A stretch of 64,000 nt of DNA from assembly GCF_003688555.1 (NCBI RefSeq), contig NZ_REFR01000009.1:884540-948539 (forward strand), given 5' to 3'. The notes under the pieces are model-generated. The model worked only from the letters and a program-made list of their open reading frames with translations. It had not been told where the DNA came from and ran no database searches. How positions within the stretch are numbered: position 1 is the stretch's first letter; each line of letters opens with the position of its first letter. Made by a program: the position numbers and the translations under genes. The stretch is from Eilatimonas milleporae. Its GTDB lineage: Bacteria > Pseudomonadota > Alphaproteobacteria > Sphingomonadales > Kordiimonadaceae. Of the stretch, positions 34,014-43,111 are shown one piece after another.

Positions 34014-35072
34014 ATGCGCATTTGCATTGTCACAGATGCCTGGCACCCGCAGGTTAACGGTGTGGTTCGCACCCTGGATACCTTGCGGGGTGAGTTGAAA
34101 CGCAGTGGCCACAAGGTTCTGGTGCTGAGCCCGAAAATGTTCAGGACCCTTCCCTGTCCCACATATCCTGAAATTCGTCTCAGCGTGAACACACCCTTCC
34201 GCCTGTCCGCCATATTGCGGCGCTGGCAGCCCGACGCCATCCATATTGCCACGGAAGGCCCGCTGGGCTGGGCGGCACGGCGCTATTGCCGCAAGAACGG
34301 CCTGGCCTTCACCACGGCCTATCACACGGCCTTTCCGGAATATATCGCCGCCCGCAGCCGCCTTCCGGCCAGATGGTTCTACCCGATCTTCAGGCGTTTT
34401 CACGCCGCCAGCGAAGGGGTTCTGGTTGCCACGCCAACCGTCCGCGACCAGTTGAGCGACAAGGGGTTCGAGAGGATCGTCCCCTGGACACGCGGGGTGG
34501 ATACGCGCCTGTTTCACCCGCGTCCGGATGCCCGGTTTGACCTGACCGGTCCCATACAGCTTTATGTGGGACGCGTGGCGGTCGAAAAAAATATCGAGGA
34601 CTTTCTGAAAGCCCGCGTTCCGGGCACAAAGGTCGTCGTCGGGGACGGACCGGCCCTGTCATCGCTGCGGCAGAAATATCCGGATGTCCGTTTTCTCGGC
34701 GCCCTCTTCGGCGAAGACCTGGCACAGGCCTATGCGGCGGCGGATGTTTTCGTCTTTCCGTCCAAAACGGATACCTTCGGACTGGTCATGATTGAGGCAC
34801 TGGCCTGCGGAACACCGGTCGCCGCCTATCCCGTGCAAGGCCCTCTGGATGTTCTGGGGCCGGACGGCACCGGTCCGTTTGCCAACTGGTCCAAACCCGT
34901 TGCCGCTTTGAATGACGATCTGGACACCGCCATCCGGCAGGCTTTGACGCTGGATCGCGGCGACTGCGCCGCCTTTGCCCAGAATTACAGCTGGAATACG
35001 GTCACGGAACAATTTGTCACCGCCCTGCGCCCCCTGCCGGTTGAAGAAAGCCACCCGCTTCCTCTTCCCTGA
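34014..35072 (+). CDS. Glycosyltransferase family 4 (glycolipid mannosyl/glucosyltransferase-like)
   Basis: 352 residues. The N-terminal domain begins ICIVTDAWHPQVNGVVRTLDTLRGELKRSGHKVLVLSP, the pattern of GT4 enzymes that glycosylate diacylglycerol or related lipids. The C-terminal domain has LYVGRVAVEKNIEDFL (~185) and VFPSKTDTFGLVMIEALACGTPVAAYP (~250), containing the E-x7-E nucleotide-sugar site. It starts 22 bp after the phosphoesterase stop, so the two probably form an operon acting on one membrane glycolipid. The precise donor is not readable. Confidence 0.9.
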   Translation: MRICIVTDAWHPQVNGVVRTLDTLRGELKRSGHKVLVLSPKMFRTLPCPTYPEIRLSVNTPFRLSAILRRWQPDAIHIATEGPLGWAARRYCRKNGLAFTTAYHTAFPEYIAARSRLPARWFYPIFRRFHAASEGVLVATPTVRDQLSDKGFERIVPWTRGVDTRLFHPRPDARFDLTGPIQLYVGRVAVEKNIEDFLKARVPGTKVVVGDGPALSSLRQKYPDVRFLGALFGEDLAQAYAAADVFVFPSKTDTFGLVMIEALACGTPVAAYPVQGPLDVLGPDGTGPFANWSKPVAALNDDLDTAIRQALTLDRGDCAAFAQNYSWNTVTEQFVTALRPLPVEESHPLPLP

Positions 35073-35184
35073 CAGCATGAACACATTCCTGTCGCGTATT
35101 GGTGACTTGCCTTGCATCCACCGGATGTCTAGGGACAGTGACAGACAGGACAGATCACCGTGCCACTGTTGACAGGACACTGCC

Positions 35185-36189
35185 ATGCCGGACCGCATTA
35201 CCGCCTCCATCGTGCAATATGCTCCCGTTTTTCTCAATCTGCCGGCCAGCCTTGACCGGCTGGAAGACGGGGTACGCAAGGCAGCGGCCGACGGGTCCGT
35301 CCTGATCGCCACCGCCGAATGCTGGCTTCCGGGTTACCCGGTATGGCTGGATTTCGCTCCGGATGCGGCCCTGTGGAACAATGACGGAGCCCAGGCCCTG
35401 TTCACGGCCCTGGCCGGAAATGCGGTCACGCACGGAGATCGGCATCTGACCCGCCTGCAGGCCCTCTCGGATGAAACAGGGGCGGTCCTTGTCATCGGCA
35501 CCCACGAACGCGACGGCAAAACCCTCTACAATACCAGTTTCACTTTTGTGCCCGGCGGCCAGGCCGGACTGCCGCACCGCAAGCTCGTGCCAACCTATAC
35601 CGAACGCCTTGTATGGGGACGCGGCGACGGATCCACGCTTGTCAGTGCGGACAGTCCGATTGGGCGGATCGGCAATCTGATCTGCTGGGAACACTGGATG
35701 CCTCTCGCCCGCGCCGCCATGCACGCCGCCGGCGAGGACTGCCATGTGGCACAGTGGCCTGTGGTCAAGGACATGCATCTGGTCGCCAGCCGGCATTACG
35801 CATTCGAAGGCGGCACCCCTGTCATCGCCGCGGGCTCCTACATGCGTAAAAGCGACGTGGTCGACGGGTACCGGTCTTTGGGCACCCCGGCGACGGCGGG
35901 CGAAGCCCTGCTGGAGAGCATCGCCGTCAACGGCGTGGGGGAACCGGATGCCGTGATTCACGCCGGCGGCAGCACGATCATCGGCGCCGACGGCGATATC
36001 CTGTCAGAGCCCGTCTTCAACCGTGAAGCCATCGTCAGTGCCGAAATCGATATGACCCTGGCGCAAACCCAGGCCCTGACACTGGATACGGACGGCCATT
36101 ACAGCAGGCCGGACATTTTTGAACTGCATGTCGACACGGCCCCCAGACACGGGGTTGTTTTTTCATCCGTGGATACAAAACAGGTTTAA
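35185..36189 (+). CDS. Nitrilase-family carbon-nitrogen hydrolase
   Basis: 334 residues. The nitrilase catalytic triad is visible as Glu45 (ATAECWLPGYP), Lys133 (HRKLVPTYTERL) and Cys167 (NLICWEHWMPL). The CWEHWMPL sequence around the cysteine is characteristic of true nitrilases (branch 1), which convert nitriles to carboxylic acids and ammonia, rather than amidases. Length and C-terminal REAIVSAEIDMTLAQ block fit. The gene stops tail-to-tail with mscS, sharing a TTAA. Natural substrate unknown. Confidence 0.92.
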   Translation: MPDRITASIVQYAPVFLNLPASLDRLEDGVRKAAADGSVLIATAECWLPGYPVWLDFAPDAALWNNDGAQALFTALAGNAVTHGDRHLTRLQALSDETGAVLVIGTHERDGKTLYNTSFTFVPGGQAGLPHRKLVPTYTERLVWGRGDGSTLVSADSPIGRIGNLICWEHWMPLARAAMHAAGEDCHVAQWPVVKDMHLVASRHYAFEGGTPVIAAGSYMRKSDVVDGYRSLGTPATAGEALLESIAVNGVGEPDAVIHAGGSTIIGADGDILSEPVFNREAIVSAEIDMTLAQTQALTLDTDGHYSRPDIFELHVDTAPRHGVVFSSVDTKQV

Positions 36190-37013
36190 GCGGTCTCGCG
36201 AATGACCGTATTGGTCGGGAAGGGTATGGAAACGCCCTCGCGGTCGAAGGCCTGCTTGACACCTTCCAGCAAATCCCATTTCAGGGCCCAGTAATCGCCG
36301 GACAGGCACCAGACACGCACGATCACATCCACTGAAAAGTCCCCCAGGTTGCCAATGACGACCACCGGTGCCGGGTCCGTCTGACACCGGCTGTCGGCGG
36401 CAAGCACCCCCTCGATCACGGCCTTGGCTTTCGCCATGTCATCCCCGTAGGAGATACCGAAGACAAGATCGAGCCGCCGACGGTCATGATGGCTGTAATT
36501 GATAATGGCACTGCCCCAGACTGTGCTGTTTGGGATGATCTGACGCACATTGTCGGGGGTATCCAGCTCTGTGGTGAACAGGGTAATGGCATCAACGGTG
36601 CCCGACTGACCGCCAATCTCGACAAACTGGCCGATCCTGAACGGTCTGAACAAAAGCAGCATCACCCCTGCCGCCACATTGGACAGTGTCCCCTGCAAGG
36701 CCAAACCAACGGCCAGACCGGCCGCCCCGAGAACCGCGACAAGACTGGTTGTCTCGACCCCGAACTGGTCCAGGACGGCAATGATGGTCACAAGGATGAT
36801 GGCATATTTGGCCAGGCTGCCGAGGAACCGGCTGACGGTGGTGTCCATGCGCGCGCTTCTGTCCAGAAGGGCGACAAGCCGGCGCTGGATGAAACCCGCC
36901 AGCCAGAAACCGGCGATGATAATGACAGCGGCGGCCACGGCTGACAGTCCAAGGTCCAGCGCCGCCGAGATCAGCGCATCCAGTTGTTCTGAATCCTGTT
37001 TTAGAAAATCCAC
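36186..37013 (-). CDS. Small-conductance mechanosensitive channel (MscS family)
   Basis: 275 residues, close to E. coli MscS length. Three N-terminal membrane helices end in the Gly/Ala-rich pore helix (VLGAAGLAVGLALQGTLSNVAAGVMLLLFRPF, ~residues 95-125). The beta domain block FRIGQFVEIGGQSGTVDAI follows. The C-terminal alpha-beta domain ends in GVSIPFPTNTVIRETA. It opens under membrane tension to release solutes during osmotic downshock. It is monocistronic as far as can be seen and overlaps the convergent nitrilase stop by 4 bp. Confidence 0.94.
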   Translation of the reverse strand: MDFLKQDSEQLDALISAALDLGLSAVAAAVIIIAGFWLAGFIQRRLVALLDRSARMDTTVSRFLGSLAKYAIILVTIIAVLDQFGVETTSLVAVLGAAGLAVGLALQGTLSNVAAGVMLLLFRPFRIGQFVEIGGQSGTVDAITLFTTELDTPDNVRQIIPNSTVWGSAIINYSHHDRRRLDLVFGISYGDDMAKAKAVIEGVLAADSRCQTDPAPVVVIGNLGDFSVDVIVRVWCLSGDYWALKWDLLEGVKQAFDREGVSIPFPTNTVIRETA

Positions 37014-37081
37014 GACGCTTGTCTCCCTGCGATCATGCCCACGGCGACATTAGCATGACAGCCCACGACGGTGTCATGGAA

Positions 37082-37114
37082 AAGGCCGGACCCGCAGTCA
37101 GCGGATCCGGCCTT
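37082..37114 (-). terminator. Terminator after the M13 peptidase gene
   Basis: Minus-strand stem AAGGCCGGA/TCCGGCCTT (37114-37106 with 37090-37082), with an inner CCGC/GCGG pairing and small loop, followed by TT. It lies 58 bp after the peptidase stop and 68 bp before the mscS start, so it separates the two transcription units. Confidence 0.75.
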
Positions 37115-37171
37115 AATTGCCATATTGCGAATTGACATCCCGCAAGAAACAGGACTTGCGGGCAGCCGCGC

Positions 37172-39286
37172 CTACCAGATGCTGACGCGCTGCTCCGGCG
37201 GCAGATAGAGGGCATTGTCGGACGTCACACCGAAGGCATCGTACCAGGCATCCATATTGCGGACGACGCCGTTCACGCGAAACTCTTCCGGAGAATGGGG
37301 ATCCGATTTCAAACGCGCCAGCAGGGTCTGCTCTCGGTCCTTGGAACGCCATACCTGTGCCCATGCGAGGAAAAAGCGCTGATCCCCGGTCAAGCCGTCG
37401 ATCACGAGCGCCTCCTTGCCGTCAAGCGACAGCTTATAGGCATGATACGCCATGGACAGGCCGCCCAGGTCGCCGATGTTTTCGCCAAGGGTGAACCGAC
37501 CGTCGACCGTGGCGCCTTCAATCGGCTCATACGCATTATACTGGGCCACGAGCGCGTCGGCCCGTTCTTCAAAACGCGCCCGGTCTTCATCGGTCCACCA
37601 GTTGCGCTGCACACCCCGTGCATCGGATTTGGACCCCTGATCATCAAAACCATGGCCCATTTCATGACCGATGACCGCGCCAATGGCACCGTAATTGACG
37701 GCCGGATCGGCATAAGGGTCAAAGAAGGGCGGTTGCAATATCGCCGCCGGGAAGACGATCTCATTATAGGGTGGATTGTAATAGGCATTGACCGTCTGCG
37801 GGGTCATGAACCATTCGTCCCGGTCGGTCGGTCGGTTCAGACGCGCCATATCGAAGTCATAGAAGAAATCCCGCACCCGGACATAGTTGCCGAACAGGTC
37901 ACCCGCTTCGATATTCAGCCCGTCATAGGTCCGCCATGTATCGGGATAGGCGATTTTGGGCCGGAAGGCGGCCAGTTTTTCCCGTGCAAGAGCCTTGGTA
38001 TCCTCGCCCATCCAGTCCAACTGGTCGATACGCAGTCCAAGGGCCGTGCGCAGATTTTCCACCAGGCCTTCCATCTGGCGTTTCGCACTTTCGGGGAAAT
38101 GGCGCTGCACGTAAATCTGACCAAGCGCCTCTCCCAGACTGTCAAGGCCTGAGACAAGCTGCACTCCGCGTTTCCAACGCTCGCGCTGTTCAGGCTGGCC
38201 GCGCAGAACCTTGCCGCTGAAATTGAAGCGTGCGGTGTCGACGTCTTCCGACAAAAGAAACGCATGATTGGCGAGTGTGTGGAACGTCAGATACGCCTTC
38301 CAGGTTTCAAGCGGCGTTTCGTTGATAATCGCGATAATCGGGTCCATGGCGGACGGGTGGGACAGATTGATCACCGCCACATCGGCACCGGCCCCTGTAA
38401 AGAACGCCTGCCAGTCAAAATTCGGATGATGCGTGGACAGTTCGGAAACCTTGGTGGGGTTCAGCGTCTTGTCGCGGTTGCGCCGGTCCGCGCGCGGCCA
38501 GTGCGCGCCGGCAATACGCGTTTCCAGTGCCACGATATCCGCCGCGAGGCCGTCGGCCCCGTCCATCCCGGCAAAGGTCAACATTTCCGCGATATGGGCC
38601 TGGTACTTCTCCCGGATACCGGTGAACCGGTCGGTATCCTCAAGATAATAATCACGATCCGGCAAGCCTAAGCCACTGTGACCGACGGAGTATTGATATT
38701 CATCCGGGTTCAGGCGGTTGATGGACAGCCCGCCGCGAATGGGGGCGGCCCCGCCGGCACGCTCCGCCCGACCGAAGGCGGCCGCCAGATCGCTTTGCCC
38801 GTCAATTGCCGAAATAGCCTCCAGGAGAGGTCGGATCGGCGCCATCCCTTTGGCATTCACCGTATTTATATCAAGAAAACTGCCGTAATAATCACCGACA
38901 AGCTGCTCCGGCGAGCCGGCGGGTGCGTCGGCGCCAGCCAGGTCGTCAATGATGGCTCTGGTGCGTTCTTCAGACCGGTCACGCAGGATCGTAAAGGCTC
39001 CGTAACGGCTTTTGTCCTCCGGGATTTCAAAGGCATCCAGCCAGGTCCCGTTGGCATAGGCAAAAAAGTCGTCGCCCGGATCCAGCGTCACGTTGCGCGC
39101 CGTCAGGTCAACCCCGAAATCGCCCAGTTCCGGCATCCCGGCCGTCTGCCCTGCCTGTATGGCATCATTTTGGATCTGATCTTCTTGCGTCTGGCCGTGT
39201 TGTGTTTGGCCGTCCGTTCCGGCCTGCCCGCAGGCGGCAACGGCCAGAATCGTGACCAGTGCCGTGGTTCTGAGAAAAGGCGTCAT
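37172..39286 (-). CDS. M13-family zinc metallopeptidase lipoprotein (neprilysin/PepO-like)
   Basis: 704 residues from ATG 39286, preceded by a GGGGGGAG. A lipoprotein-type signal (FLRTTALVTILAVAAC, Cys19) suggests anchoring in the cell envelope. A Gln-rich pentapeptide-repeat linker (27-46) follows. The zinc site VIGHEMGHGFDDQGSKSD is near residue 540 (HExxH), and the downstream ENIGDLGG supplies the third ligand Glu and Asp. NAYYNPPYNEIVFPAAILQPP and the CxxW-less tail RVNGVVRNMDAWYDAFGV are typical of the family. It degrades short peptides outside the cytoplasm. The longer upstream frame is not used. Confidence 0.95.
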   Translation of the reverse strand: MTPFLRTTALVTILAVAACGQAGTDGQTQHGQTQEDQIQNDAIQAGQTAGMPELGDFGVDLTARNVTLDPGDDFFAYANGTWLDAFEIPEDKSRYGAFTILRDRSEERTRAIIDDLAGADAPAGSPEQLVGDYYGSFLDINTVNAKGMAPIRPLLEAISAIDGQSDLAAAFGRAERAGGAAPIRGGLSINRLNPDEYQYSVGHSGLGLPDRDYYLEDTDRFTGIREKYQAHIAEMLTFAGMDGADGLAADIVALETRIAGAHWPRADRRNRDKTLNPTKVSELSTHHPNFDWQAFFTGAGADVAVINLSHPSAMDPIIAIINETPLETWKAYLTFHTLANHAFLLSEDVDTARFNFSGKVLRGQPEQRERWKRGVQLVSGLDSLGEALGQIYVQRHFPESAKRQMEGLVENLRTALGLRIDQLDWMGEDTKALAREKLAAFRPKIAYPDTWRTYDGLNIEAGDLFGNYVRVRDFFYDFDMARLNRPTDRDEWFMTPQTVNAYYNPPYNEIVFPAAILQPPFFDPYADPAVNYGAIGAVIGHEMGHGFDDQGSKSDARGVQRNWWTDEDRARFEERADALVAQYNAYEPIEGATVDGRFTLGENIGDLGGLSMAYHAYKLSLDGKEALVIDGLTGDQRFFLAWAQVWRSKDREQTLLARLKSDPHSPEEFRVNGVVRNMDAWYDAFGVTSDNALYLPPEQRVSIW
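39149..39208 (-). repeat. Four 15-nt repeats encoding Q-x-Q-x-x units
   Basis: Residues 27-46 of the M13 lipoprotein are four five-residue units (QTQHG, QTQED and two diverged copies). They form a flexible linker directly after the lipidated cysteine. The DNA units are diverged, so the expansion is not recent. Confidence 0.7.
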
Positions 39287-39507
39287 GGCTCCCCCCTGTA
39301 TCATTTCAGGCGACCGAAACATGAAAACGGTAACGGCCGCACAATCTTTGCATGTATGCCCCTGTCCTTAACGCTTCCATGACAGGAGAGGCAAGCCATT
39401 CGCAGGATTTGAGGCAGCCGTCGGCCCGCACGCTTTCGTCAGCGTGTCGGCAAAGCAGCACTGCGGCACGGCAAACGCCAGTTTGCGAACGGCGCAGGGC
39501 TTGCCGC

Positions 39508-39536
39508 TTGCCCCACGGGGACCCTGCGCTTATAAG
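39508..39536 (+). promoter_or_regulatory. Candidate typA promoter
   Basis: TTGCCC (39508-39513), a 17-nt spacer and TATAAG (39531-39536) lie ~75 nt before the typA ATG. The -10 matches consensus at five of six positions. The surrounding gap (39287-39610) also holds a GCAAAC-gcca-GTTTGC hairpin at 39471-39486 just upstream, a possible regulator site. Nothing else is seen in the gap. Confidence 0.5.
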
Positions 39537-39610
39537 ACGGGCAAATTTTAGCGTGCCCGCCCGGTCTTCCCCCACGACACCGCCGGCCGGGCCAGACAGG
39601 TGCCCCCGAC

Positions 39611-41461
39611 ATGACGACGCAGACACCCCACCGGCACGACATGCGCAATGTCGCCATCATCGCCCATGTGGACCACGGCAAAACCACGCTGGTAGACAAT
39701 CTGTTCCGACAGTCCGGAACGGTGCGCGACAATCAGCGGGTCGCCGAGCGGGCCATGGATTCCGGCGACCTTGAACGGGAACGCGGCATTACCATCCTGG
39801 CAAAATGCACATCCGTCGAATGGCGGGATACCCGCATCAACATTGTCGACACACCCGGCCACGCCGACTTTGGCGGCGAGGTTGAACGCATCCTGTCCAT
39901 GGTGGACGGCGTGGTCCTGTTGGTGGACGCGGCGGAAGGGCCGATGCCGCAGACCAAATTCGTTACCCAGAAAGCGCTGAGCCTGGGCTTGAAACCGGTT
40001 GTCGTCGTCAACAAGATCGACAAACCGGAGGCGGACCCCGAGGCTGCGACGGATGCCTGTTTCGACCTGTTCGTGGCACTGGACGCCAATGACGAGCAAC
40101 TGGATTTCCCCATTCTTTACGCCAGTGGCCGCGATGGCTGGGCCGTCACCGACATGGCGGACGAACGAAGCGACCTGTCCCCCCTGTTCGAGACCATCCT
40201 GACCCATGTTCCGGCTCCCAGACCGGTGACAAGCGGTGCCGTCGAAAGCCCCTTTGCCATGCTGGTCACCATGCTGGACCGGGACAATTTCCTGGGCCGG
40301 GTGCTGACCGGACGGGTCGAGGCCGGCCGGGTCACGGTTGGCGACCCGATCCACGGTTTGGACCGGAACGGCGCCGTCGTGGAAACGGGCCGGGTGACGA
40401 AACTGCTGTCCTTTCGCGGTTTGGAGCGGGTTCCGGTCGATACGGCGGAAGCCGGCGATATCATCGCCATTGCCGGCCTCGCGGATGCCACGGTGGCCGA
40501 CACGCTGGCCAATCCGTCCGTTCTGACGCCGCTTGCGGCCATACCGGTGGACCCACCGACCCTGGCCATGACCTTTTCCGTCAATGACAGTCCATTGGCG
40601 GGGCGCGAAGGCAAACAGGTGACATCCCGCGTCATCCGCGACCGTCTTCTGCGCGAGGCGGAAGGCAATGTGGCCATTCGCGTCCGCGAAACGGAAAACA
40701 AGGACAGCTTCGAGGTGGCCGGACGCGGTGAATTACAGCTTGGCGTTCTGATCGAGACCATGCGGCGCGAAGGGTTTGAACTGGCGATTTCAAGACCCCG
40801 CGTGTTGATGAAAACCGACGAAGCCGGCCACAAGCAGGAACCTTACGAGACCGTTCAGGTTGACGTGGACGAGGCCTATCAGGGTGCCGTGGTCGAAAAA
40901 CTGTCCCTGCGCAAGGCGGAACTTACGGGCATGACACCGTCCGGCGGCGGCAAGGTACGGCTGACATTCGACGCACCGGCACGCGGTTTGATCGGGTATC
41001 ACGGCGAATTTCTGACCGATACGCGCGGCACCGGCATCATGAACCGCAGTTTTGACCGCTACGACAGCTATAAAGGCCCGATTACCGGCCGTCAGCGGGG
41101 CGTGCTGATCGCCAATTCACCCGGCAAGGCGGTTGCCTATGCCCTGTGGAACCTGGAAGAACGCGGTGTGATCATGGTGGAGCCGGGCGCCGACGTCTAT
41201 GAAGGCATGATCATCGGCGAAAATTCCCGTGACAATGATCTGGACGTCAATGTTTTGAAGGCCAAACAGCTGACGAATATCCGTGCCGCCGGCAAGGATG
41301 ATGCCGTAAAACTGACGCCGCCGCGTAAAATGCCGCTTGAGGAAGCGCTGGCCTACATCAACGACGATGAACTGGTCGAAGTGACGCCCGACAGCATCCG
41401 CCTGCGCAAACAGTTCCTGAAACCGCATGAACGCAAACGCGCCGCCAAACTGGCCGTGTAA
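39611..41461 (+). CDS. typA: Ribosome-associated GTPase TypA/BipA
   Basis: 616 residues, standard length. It is a translational GTPase acting on the ribosome in 50S assembly and stress or cold adaptation. G1 AHVDHGKTT is at ~18-26, the switch block ERERGITI near 58, G3 [14 protein letters not shown] near 79 and G4 NKID near 132. The BipA-specific C-terminal domain includes [21 protein letters not shown] and [20 protein letters not shown] segments. The final [20 protein letters not shown] is diagnostic of TypA rather than EF-G or LepA. Confidence 0.97.
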   Translation: MTTQTPHRHDMRNVAIIAHVDHGKTTLVDNLFRQSGTVRDNQRVAERAMDSGDLERERGITILAKCTSVEWRDTRINIVDTPGHADFGGEVERILSMVDGVVLLVDAAEGPMPQTKFVTQKALSLGLKPVVVVNKIDKPEADPEAATDACFDLFVALDANDEQLDFPILYASGRDGWAVTDMADERSDLSPLFETILTHVPAPRPVTSGAVESPFAMLVTMLDRDNFLGRVLTGRVEAGRVTVGDPIHGLDRNGAVVETGRVTKLLSFRGLERVPVDTAEAGDIIAIAGLADATVADTLANPSVLTPLAAIPVDPPTLAMTFSVNDSPLAGREGKQVTSRVIRDRLLREAEGNVAIRVRETENKDSFEVAGRGELQLGVLIETMRREGFELAISRPRVLMKTDEAGHKQEPYETVQVDVDEAYQGAVVEKLSLRKAELTGMTPSGGGKVRLTFDAPARGLIGYHGEFLTDTRGTGIMNRSFDRYDSYKGPITGRQRGVLIANSPGKAVAYALWNLEERGVIMVEPGADVYEGMIIGENSRDNDLDVNVLKAKQLTNIRAAGKDDAVKLTPPRKMPLEEALAYINDDELVEVTPDSIRLRKQFLKPHERKRAAKLAV

Positions 41462-41578
41462 GCACGATTTCCACGCGGCCCGGCCCTTGACAGCGCCGGT
41501 CCGTCACCCCATGTCGGTGAGACAAGGCGGGATACACCGCCGGTTTAGACGACAGCAAGGAATTCAGGGAGATCTCTC

Positions 41579-41773
41579 ATGCGCCTTCTTCTGGCTATTC
41601 TTATTCCGCCACTGGCTTTTTTCACGATCGGTCGGCCCTTTCAGGGTTTGTTATGCGCGATCCTGTGGCTGACCATGATCGGCTGGCCCATCGCCGCCAT
41701 CTGGGCCGTCTACAGCCTGACGCAATACCGCAACGAGGAACTGCGCAAGGAAATGAGAGGCGGTTACCGGTAA
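41579..41773 (+). CDS. Small Pmp3/YqaE-like membrane peptide
   Basis: 64 residues with two membrane helices (LLAILIPPLAFFTIGRPFQGLLCAILWL and TMIGWPIAAIWAVYSL) and a charged tail YRNEELRKEMRGGYR. The LIPPLAFF and IGWPIAAIWAVY pattern resembles the UPF0057/Pmp3 family of hydrophobic stress-associated peptides. A GGGAG lies 8 nt before the ATG. The gene follows typA by 117 bp and may have its own signal. Its stop codon lies inside a TTACCGGTAA palindrome. Confidence 0.85.
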   Translation: MRLLLAILIPPLAFFTIGRPFQGLLCAILWLTMIGWPIAAIWAVYSLTQYRNEELRKEMRGGYR

Positions 41774-41787
41774 GGATTTACCGGTAA
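41764..41787. repeat. Two TTACCGGTAA palindromes in tandem
   Basis: The perfect 10-bp palindrome TTACCGGTAA occurs at 41764-41773 and 41778-41787, starts 14 bp apart, between the convergent pmp3-like gene and FAD oxidoreductase gene. A GCC-rich imperfect hairpin follows to about 41812. Together they may act as a bidirectional terminator, or the pair may be a protein-binding site. Confidence 0.6.
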
Positions 41788-41800
41788 TGCCTGGCCGGGG

Positions 41801-42967
41801 CTAGGCCGGCATGGCATTCGCCGATACCCCGTGGAAACGGGATGGTGCATAGAGCCGAGGCTCCAGACCGTAAGGCACCATCTCATCCGGGATGGCATCA
41901 CCGACCAGCAGGGCGGCCGCCAGTGCCGCCCACGCCGGCGATGTCTGAATCCCCCAGCCGCCCTGGCCGACAGACCAGAAAAATGCCGGTGTGACGGCAT
42001 CAAAACCGATGACGGACAAACGGTCGCGCGCGAATGTCCTGAGCCCCGCCCATTTGGCGTTGATTCTGGGGACCGTCAGGCCTGTTGCCTTTTCAAAATG
42101 GTCAATGGCCAGGGCAACGTCCTCCATGTCCGGCTGAATGTCGGTTGGCGGGACGGGTGTCTCATCGGCAGGCGAAATCAGATACCCCTCGCCCTCAGGC
42201 TTGAAATAAAACCGTTCGCCGACATCCAGGATCACCGGGCAGGACGGATCGGACGGGCCGGTTTCAAGCCGTGGTGTGGTGACAAGCGTGCGCCGGCAGG
42301 GCACAAGCCCGATGGGGTTCACACCGCACCGCCCTGCAACATCGTCTCCCCATGCACCGGCGGCATTGACGAGGACACGGCCGCGCACTTCCCCTTGCGA
42401 CGTCCTGACATGCCATAGTCCGCCATCATAAACCGCCGTCTCCAGAACGGTGTCGGGCAGGATTGCGTGACCGGCACGGCGCACGGCGCGCAAATATCCC
42501 TGATGCAGAGCCGCCACATCCAGATCGCCGCAATCGGGGTCGTCTATGCCCCCTGCGATGTTCCGGCCATCCAGACACGGGGCGCGGGCCAGAACCTCGT
42601 CACGGGTCAATATCCGCACACTCGGCAGGGCCGCCATCATATCGCGGGCAATATCGCGCGCCCGGGTCGCCTCGGCATCGCTGAATATATGAATGGCGCC
42701 CCGCGGCGTCATCAGGGGGGTGTCACTGAAACCCGTCGGAGGCGTCTGCAAGAACCCCTTGGACGCACTGGTCAAGGGCTGAATGGCAGGACCGCCATAG
42801 GTTTCCGCATAAAATGCCGCCGACCGGCCGGTGGTGTGATAACCGGGCTGGGCTTCCATCTCGAGCACGACAAGGCTGGTTCTATCCCTGAGGCAATAGG
42901 CGACCCCGGCGCCGGCAATCCCGGCGCCAACGACAATGACATCCACGGCTTTCCTTGTCTTTGTCAT
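41801..42967 (-). CDS. FAD-dependent oxidoreductase (D-amino-acid oxidase/glycine oxidase-like)
   Basis: 388 residues of the DAO superfamily. The dinucleotide-binding VDVIVVGAGIAGAGVAYCL is at ~8-26 and is followed by the Glu of LVVLEMEAQPG. RSAAFYAETYG marks the FAD-contact loop. VLVNAAGAWGDDVAG near 195 and GQGGWGIQTSPAWA near 340 are typical. It oxidises an amine or alpha-hydroxy/amino acid substrate in the cytoplasm; the family member cannot be specified. It stands alone, divergent from the HisN-like gene. Confidence 0.9.
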   Translation of the reverse strand: MTKTRKAVDVIVVGAGIAGAGVAYCLRDRTSLVVLEMEAQPGYHTTGRSAAFYAETYGGPAIQPLTSASKGFLQTPPTGFSDTPLMTPRGAIHIFSDAEATRARDIARDMMAALPSVRILTRDEVLARAPCLDGRNIAGGIDDPDCGDLDVAALHQGYLRAVRRAGHAILPDTVLETAVYDGGLWHVRTSQGEVRGRVLVNAAGAWGDDVAGRCGVNPIGLVPCRRTLVTTPRLETGPSDPSCPVILDVGERFYFKPEGEGYLISPADETPVPPTDIQPDMEDVALAIDHFEKATGLTVPRINAKWAGLRTFARDRLSVIGFDAVTPAFFWSVGQGGWGIQTSPAWAALAAALLVGDAIPDEMVPYGLEPRLYAPSRFHGVSANAMPA

Positions 42968-43111
42968 GAGTGCGGTCCTTTTGGCGCTGTGCCATCCGTT
43001 CCGTCATCGCCTATTTGCATGCCGGTCTGGTTTCCAGTCCCTATGTGTTCTATAGCCGTGAACTTGGCAAGCATGCCATCGCCCGTTTCCTCCTGTCCGG
43101 GGTATGTCCAC

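Noticed and set aside
42467..43111. N-terminal extension of the HisN-like frame
   Set aside because: The extension is antisense to the FAD oxidoreductase; family length and a ribosome site support ATG 43112.
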